A stretch of DNA of 52,494 nucleotides from Nitrospinota bacterium (GTDB taxonomy: Bacteria > JADFOP01): NCBI GenBank assembly GCA_022562795.1, contig JADFOP010000010.1, forward strand, positions 1 through 52,494. The letters run 5' to 3'. The notes below the pieces were generated by a model. That model was not told the origin of the DNA. It searched no databases and worked only from the letters and a program-made list of their open reading frames with translations. This document shows positions 52,162 to 52,494 of this stretch, piece by piece (position 1 is the first letter of the stretch; every line of letters starts with the position of its first letter). Made by a program: the position numbers and the translations under genes.

Positions 52162-52494
52162 GGACGGAAGAGGTGAAAGGTAGTGTGTATCGGGCCGCGA
52201 GCTGCCTCATAGCCTTAGCCCTCGTCGGCGGGTGCGCCTCGAAGCCCAAGAGTGCTTTGAACTCGCGCCCTTCGCCCTCTCCCAACAGGCTGGACCTCAC
52301 CGACATCAGGTCTTACGGTCGGGACCTCAAGCACAAGGGCATCGTCAACAAGCAGCTGGTTGGCTACCTGGTGGGCACTCGCCAGTACGTCCTGGCGCTG
52401 AAACACACCGAGACGCTGCTTAAAAAGGACTCCAATGACGCCGAGCTTCACTTCCTCAAAGGCTACGCCCTCCGGGAGCTAGGCCGCTATGAGG
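52158..52494 (+). CDS. TadD-like TPR lipoprotein, 3' end beyond window
   Basis: At least 112 residues, cut by the right edge. A signal peptide with lipobox (ALVGGC, Cys about 26) and a low-complexity Ser/Pro linker are followed by the start of tetratricopeptide helices (LVGYLVGTRQYVLALKHTET, then AELHFLKGYALRELGRYE). In Tad loci the TPR lipoprotein TadD works with the secretin, which fits the 4-bp overlap with cpaC. Confidence 0.85.
   Translation, partial: MRTEEVKGSVYRAASCLIALALVGGCASKPKSALNSRPSPSPNRLDLTDIRSYGRDLKHKGIVNKQLVGYLVGTRQYVLALKHTETLLKKDSNDAELHFLKGYALRELGRYE

Overview
The window looks like chromosome of an uncultured, aerobically respiring Gram-negative bacterium. It encodes an alternative complex III, a SufBCD iron-sulfur system, a Tad/Flp pilus with an outer-membrane secretin, and lipoproteins. 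No gene here fixes the lineage. The gene mix would suit groups such as Nitrospinota, NC10 or Tectomicrobia, but that is a guess. Most of the window is GC-rich, by eye about 55-63% in coding regions. The alternative complex III operon is clearly AT-richer.

Layout. 1-5 kb (minus strand): an Old Yellow Enzyme reductase cut by the window edge, its TetR regulator with two matching operators, a MerA-like flavoprotein, and a broken fecR/capD junction behind a sigma-54 promoter. 5.4-7.6 kb (plus): aldo/keto reductase, HAD phosphatase and Nudix hydrolase. 7.6-9.9 kb (minus): ClC antiporter and a small lipoprotein. 10-17.7 kb (minus): act operon in the order actE-like, A, B, C, D, F. 17.9-24.3 kb (minus): leuB, asd, mtnP, hemL, eno, ftsB and initiator tRNA. 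24.6-27.5 kb (plus): a sigma-54-driven CBS-domain gene, then leuC and leuD. 27.7-31.5 kb (minus): iorAB. 31.9-40.3 kb (minus): a Suf-type operon that begins with sufR and sufCBD and continues with a rhodanese, a Dps-like ferritin, a ferredoxin, sufU, a Rieske ferredoxin and a chlorite-dismutase-family heme protein. No cysteine desulfurase gene is present. 40.5-44.5 kb: a quinolinate-synthase-like gene, a B12-binding radical SAM gene with a long folded leader, and tRNA-Leu. 44.6-52.5 kb: a Tad pilus locus with flp, tadE and four TadG-like genes on the minus strand, divergent from a secretin and a TadD-like lipoprotein on the plus strand.

The genes fit together in three ways. The Suf operon combines Fe-S assembly genes with candidate sulfur-supply (rhodanese), iron-storage (ferritin) and electron-transfer (two ferredoxins) genes, next to a likely Fe-S enzyme. 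Sigma-54 (-24/-12) elements precede fecR/capD, the CBS gene, flp and the secretin, so surface structures and a probable energy or nucleotide sensor may share nitrogen-type sigma control. Several control regions are unusually structured: the twin TetR operators, the radical SAM leader, and a 40-bp inverted repeat over the tRNA-Leu promoter.
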